From contig DFKM01000036.1 of assembly GCA_002373555.1 (NCBI GenBank), forward strand, positions 1,990 through 8,927: a stretch of DNA of 6,938 nt, given 5' to 3'. Each line of letters starts with the position of its first letter. Within the stretch, counting starts at the first letter, position 1. This DNA is from Lachnospiraceae bacterium UBA3645. GTDB lineage: Bacteria > Bacillota > Clostridia > Lachnospirales > Lachnospiraceae. This document shows positions 5,429 through 6,938 of this stretch, one piece after another. Below the pieces are notes generated by a model. It had not been told where the DNA came from and did not search any database. It worked only from the letters and a program-made list of their open reading frames with translations. A program made the position numbers and the translations under genes.

Positions 5429-6136
5429 TTATTGATAGGCATCGCCGTCCCAGCCGTCGTTGGAACGCCAGATCGCACAGTACTTTTCATCGGCGTAAAC
5501 AAAGTAACAGATCTCGCCTTCCTTCGCGCTCCCCATTCCCTTGTGTGCCGTCTTCGGGGAGAATGTAAAATCTCCCGCCGTTCCGTAGTAACAGACAACG
5601 CCTTCGTAGCCGTTCGTGGTAGCCGTGCCGCGGTGGATGACTTCCTCCTCCGTGACATGCACGCATGTCAGCGGCTTTCCGTTGACTGTGATCTCAATCG
5701 ATTCCGGATCGCGCTGCCCGGCCGGAACCGATTTTCTCCGTGCCGTCGCAAGCATCTCTTCCGCATAGGAAGCATTCAGCCGGGTACGGCGTTTTACGTC
5801 CGGATCGTGCAGACCGCAGACAGGTGTATAAATGCCGTTCGCGTCTTTGATCAGATAAATGTTTCCGTGGACGGGGCAGAGATCCTCTCTCGCGGGCATC
5901 ACGCGCTCCAGCGTATCTCTCGCTTCGCGGATATCCGATTCTTCAAAGCTGCCCAGATACTCGATGATCAGGCCGTCGCCGGCCGATTTCATGGCCTGCT
6001 CGCAGCCGATGCGTTCCGAGCGGTAGCGGAAAGCGTTCCAGGCCGGGACCGCGATGATGACCAGCATGATGCCGATCAGGATCAACAGCAGAACGACCGA
6101 GCGGCTGACCGCCCCGCGGGTATTTTTCATTTTCAT
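5429..6136 (-). CDS. Atypical pilin-like protein, cysteine-rich
   Basis: This 235-residue protein has a short basic leader (MKMKNTRG), then one hydrophobic helix (about 14-31) ending in a Pro, followed by YRSER and a Cys/Ala-rich helix. This matches the pilin N-terminal layout: cutting after Gly8 puts a Gly at +14 and the Pro at +23, near the usual +22. However, Glu at +5 is replaced by Ser and +4 is Arg. The body has seven cysteines (45, 87, 107, 158, 182, 210, 220). A CPVHG...CGLH segment (87-110) resembles the paired-cysteine block of Clostridia pilin-like proteins. It is probably a minor or specialised pilin, but it could be an unprocessed membrane-anchored surface protein. Start: ATG at 6136, two bases after the pilC TAG, with only a weak GGGA site, which suggests coupling. 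An ATG at 6130 is the alternative. Confidence 0.7.
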   Translation of the reverse strand: MKMKNTRGAVSRSVVLLLILIGIMLVIIAVPAWNAFRYRSERIGCEQAMKSAGDGLIIEYLGSFEESDIREARDTLERVMPAREDLCPVHGNIYLIKDANGIYTPVCGLHDPDVKRRTRLNASYAEEMLATARRKSVPAGQRDPESIEITVNGKPLTCVHVTEEEVIHRGTATTNGYEGVVCYYGTAGDFTFSPKTAHKGMGSAKEGEICYFVYADEKYCAIWRSNDGWDGDAYQ

Positions 6137-6137
6137 C

Positions 6138-6938
6138 GCTACATCCCGTTGTACATCATGAACATCGCCATATAGATCGCCACGACGATATACCCGGCGA
6201 CAGCGCCCATGAACACCAGCGTGACCGGCTCCAGCTTTGCCAGCGCGGCTGCCGTCGCCTGCTCCAGTTCGGAATCATAGTATTCCGCCGTCATGGCCAG
6301 TGTGGACTCCAGTTCACCGCTCTCTTCACCGACCGCTGCCATATCGTTCATGATCTCCGGCAGACAGCCTGCTTCCTTCAGGCTCCTGCCGAGCGTCTGG
6401 CCGACTTCCAGCTTCGACGTGATCTTCCCGACTTCCGTGCTGATGTAGTAATTCGTCATCGTGCGGGAAGTGATCGTGACTGCCTTCGTCATCGGCAGTC
6501 CGGCGCCAAGCATCATCGCCATCGTATTCGTGAACTGGCTGGCGGCGCTTAAGATATTGATATTCCCGAGCACCGGCAGCTTCAGCATAAGTTTCGCAAG
6601 CTTCAGCCGGCCGTCCTCCGTATTTCCGTAAAGCTTGATAAACAGCACGACAGCAACAATGATGCCGAGCAGATACATCCAGCTCCTCCGGAAGAAGTTC
6701 GAAATGATGATCAGCGACATCGTGATCGCCGGAAGTTCCGAGCCCTGCTCTTCAAAGATCGCCGTAAAGGTCGGCACGACCTTGACCATCAGCACGATCA
6801 CGACGACCACGGCCAGCGCCATGACGAAGGTCGGATAGATCATCGCGCCGCGGACCTTGCCCTTCAGCTTATTCTGCTTATTGTAATGTTCACTGACGGA
6901 ATCAAACGCTGTCTCCAGGCTGCCGGCCTCCTCGCCGG
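6138..6938 (-). CDS. pilC: Type IV pilus inner-membrane platform protein PilC (5' end outside window)
   Basis: 265 C-terminal residues are visible; a full PilC is about 400. The stop codon is the TAG at 6139-6141 and the frame is open through the right edge. The fragment begins at the end of the first T2SSF domain (GEEAGSLETAF), followed by a membrane helix (about 35-52), a second (about 83-101) and the second T2SSF domain. This domain contains FTNTMAMMLGAGLPMTKAV (135-153) and a matching GEESGELES (203-211), and the protein ends in a hydrophobic helix. The repeated GEE(A/S)G motif is typical of the duplicated domain. PilC is the membrane platform on which the PilB and PilT ATPases act. The protein is GspF-related, and the surrounding pil genes favour the T4P name. 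pilB or pilT would be expected beyond the right edge. Confidence 0.94.

Noticed and set aside
1..6938. tRNA, rRNA, CRISPR array or transposase
   Set aside because: I saw no cloverleaf arms, no regularly spaced repeats and no transposase motifs in either strand.

Overview
The window reads as chromosome of a moderately high-GC Clostridia-type Firmicute (Lachnospiraceae or Oscillospiraceae-like). The evidence is GC-ending codons (GCC, ATC, CTG), purine-rich Shine-Dalgarno sites and a Gram-positive type IV pilus (T4P) cluster with PilM, PilN and PilO. No genus is assigned. All supported genes lie on the minus strand, so the biological order runs from high to low coordinates.

From the right edge leftward: pilC (platform protein, cut by the window edge, 6138-6938); an atypical seven-cysteine pilin-like protein (5429-6136); pilD prepilin peptidase (4552-5343); pilM (3517-4539); pilN (2790-3503); pilO (2197-2793). 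Most of these genes abut or overlap by a few bases, as expected for one transcript. The exception is an 85-base gap before pilD, which holds a REP-like double palindrome. The major pilin pilA (1552-1947) follows after a 249-base gap with an extended -10 promoter and a highly structured leader. A low-GC stretch without a convincing gene follows, then a rho-independent terminator (1273-1299). To its left is a separate unit: a promoter with two dyad elements and an APC-superfamily amino acid permease (1-1138) whose 3' end is outside the window.

Together the pil genes encode the inner-membrane core of a Gram-positive T4P. PilD trims and methylates prepilins, PilC is the membrane platform for the assembly ATPase, PilM-PilN-PilO form the cytoplasmic and membrane alignment complex, and PilA is the main filament subunit. 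The ATPases (PilB, PilT) are not here and would be expected upstream, beyond position 6938. No outer-membrane parts (PilP, PilQ) appear between pilO and pilA, which fits a single-membrane cell. The pilA promoter and long leader suggest that major pilin output is set separately from the machinery.

The system itself is a recognisable T4P locus rather than a new one. The parts worth a second look are the pilA leader, where one segment can pair with either of two identical partners; the cysteine-rich pilin-like protein lacking Glu5; the palindromic repeat whose end abuts the pilD start; and the operator-like dyads before the permease.
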